Assembly (NCBI GenBank): GCA_044866075.1
Contig: JBIOTQ010000046.1
Coordinates: 1 to 60,225, forward strand
DNA length: 60,225 nt
Source of the DNA: JBASRP01 sp044866075
Lineage (GTDB): Bacteria > Actinomycetota > AC-67
Direction: 5' to 3'
Shown in pieces: positions 59,446-60,225 of the stretch. Position 1 is the stretch's first letter. Each line of letters begins with the position of its first letter. The translations under genes were made by a program, and so were the position numbers. The notes beneath the pieces were generated by a model. The model was not told the origin of the DNA. It made no database searches and worked only from the letters and a program-made list of their open reading frames with translations.

Positions 59446-60165
59446 GTGACTCCTGCGGTCCCACAAGAGCTGCTCGCGCGCGCGTCGTCGTGGGATGCGC
59501 TGAAACGCTGGGAGCGGCGCGAGCTCGGGCAGGAGCTGCGACGGCTCGGGCTTTCGTACCGCGAGATCTCGCAGATCATTCCGGTCCACAAAGGGACGTT
59601 GTCGGGGTGGTGTCGCCCCGTCGCTCTCACGGCAGAGAAGCAAATCCGGATCTCGGCTCTCCGTCCCGCCGTTGTGACGCGGATGACTATCGGCGAGATA
59701 CATCGCCAACGCGCTCAAGTCCGACGCGACGCGGTCCGCGAGAAGGGCCGCGTGGAAGGATTCTCACTTGCCACGGACCCGCTGTGGGCTGCCGGCACCG
59801 TTGCCTACTGGTCGGAAGGCGGAAAGGTCTCGGGCAGGGTCCAGTTCGCAAACTCAGATCCTGCGCTCATTAGACTTTTTGTCCGATGGTATGAGCGCTT
59901 TCTTGGCGGTCCCCCCTCTTCGATGGCCGCCCAGCTTCATCTTCACAGCGGACAAGACGAAGACGAGCGTGTCGCTTTTTGGTCCGGAGTCACCGGCATC
60001 CCACCTGAGCGATTCACGAAGACGTTTTGGAAGAAGGAAGGGACCGGGCATCGAAAGCAGCTTCTATATAATGGCACCGCTTCGATACGCCCTAGCCGCA
60101 GCGGTGACAATCTCCAGCGGATATTGGGATGGATCGATGCGCTGAAGGAGATTTGGGGCCGCTAG
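59446..60165 (+). CDS. HTH protein with LAGLIDADG-like region, between tRNA-His and tRNA-Lys
   Basis: This 239-residue protein has an N-terminal helix-turn-helix (LRRLGLSYREISQIIPVHKGTLSGW, about 28-52, resolvase/transposase-like). Its C-terminal half resembles a single-motif LAGLIDADG-type fold (WAAGTVAYWSEGGKVSGRVQ, FANSDPALIRLFVRWYERFLG). It may be a homing-endonuclease-derived or regulatory protein. Base use is less GC-rich at the 3' end than in the neighbours (for example CTTCTATATAATGG), which suggests transfer. The start is taken as GTG 59446, with GGGAG touching it. Its TAG stop (60163-60165) lies inside tRNA-Lys. Confidence 0.6.
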   Translation: MTPAVPQELLARASSWDALKRWERRELGQELRRLGLSYREISQIIPVHKGTLSGWCRPVALTAEKQIRISALRPAVVTRMTIGEIHRQRAQVRRDAVREKGRVEGFSLATDPLWAAGTVAYWSEGGKVSGRVQFANSDPALIRLFVRWYERFLGGPPSSMAAQLHLHSGQDEDERVAFWSGVTGIPPERFTKTFWKKEGTGHRKQLLYNGTASIRPSRSGDNLQRILGWIDALKEIWGR

Positions 60166-60225
60166 CTCAACTGGCTAGAGCACTTGACTCTTAATCAAGG
60201 GGTTCGGGGTTCGAGTCCCTGGCGG
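60156..60225 (+). tRNA. tRNA-Lys (anticodon CTT), 3' end cut by window edge
   Basis: Acceptor 5' strand GGGCCGC, D-arm, anticodon loop CTCTTAA in a CTTGA/TCAAG stem, and T-loop TTCGAGT. The sequence ends at GCGG, so the last three acceptor bases and the discriminator are missing. Its first 10 nt overlap the preceding gene. Confidence 0.95.

Noticed and set aside
1..60225. CRISPR arrays, insertion sequences, rRNA genes
   Set aside because: No regularly spaced repeats, transposase motifs or rRNA-like stretches were seen on either strand.

Overview
The window is about 60 kb of very GC-rich DNA, packed with genes. It reads as a chromosome segment of an uncultured, deep-branching member of the Actinomycetota. 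The support is the gene content and order: NucS-type mismatch endonuclease instead of MutS/MutL, a mycothiol-type maleylpyruvate isomerase relative, an LCP (LytR-CpsA-Psr) protein, LPxTG-like surface proteins, and the conserved actinobacterial run clpX-clpP-tig, valS-folC-ndk, mreBCD-mrdA-rodA, rng-rplU-rpmA, obgE-proBA and nadD-LCP-rsfS. Many genes start with GTG or seem leaderless. The phylum is inferred from content only; no 16S or other phylogenetic marker was compared.

Layout. Bases 1-2.2 kb: a Zn/Mn ABC importer operon (permease cut by the window edge) behind a Fur/Zur-like operator. 2.2-9.9 kb: single enzymes (Tat-exported PHP protein, stand-alone 5'-3' exonuclease, a large secreted esterase-like protein, GNAT, PolX-type PHP protein, SDR, MDMPI-like). 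9.9-18.8 kb: a 1083-residue AAA/cyclase-like regulator, nucS, a PfkB kinase next to a P450, a secreted subtilase and an HD-GYP protein. 18.9-21.5 kb: nadD-LCP-rsfS and a small zinc ribbon. 21.5-28.7 kb: two cupredoxin lipoproteins, a putrescine-type aminotransferase, a TPR/cyclase-like protein, PlsC and a CoxE-like VWA protein. 28.7-34.7 kb: a tightly coupled minus-strand operon obgE-proB-proA-dinB-moxR. 34.8-44.5 kb: ribosomal proteins, RNase E/G and the cell-elongation operon. 44.6-50.8 kb: an odd amidase gene, then radC, ndk, folC and valS with its leader. 50.8-57 kb: a hydrolase/cyclase fusion, a CsbD-like protein, a Cys-rich surface protein and the Clp/trigger factor operon. 57-60.2 kb: a tRNA cluster (Pro, Gly, Arg, His, Lys) into which extra genes have been placed.

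The most unusual signals are these. (1) An N-acetylmuramoyl-L-alanine amidase at 44624-45598 whose first strand and zinc histidine lie at the C-terminus, after a fibronectin-like domain. This looks like a circular permutation with all catalytic residues kept. (2) A valS leader encoding MTFVVVVGSPGGV, followed by an intrinsic terminator and a possible antiterminator, which suggests ribosome-mediated attenuation by valine. (3) A 1.4-kb segment flanked by tRNA-Pro and a 46-bp copy of its 3' part, with no integrase. (4) An HTH/LAGLIDADG-like gene squeezed between tRNA-His and tRNA-Lys that uses the tRNA's own TAG as its stop. (5) A 35-bp dispersed repeat at two gene ends. (6) Four class III cyclase-like proteins plus an HD-GYP protein within 42 kb. 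All function calls come from reading motifs; no database search was run.
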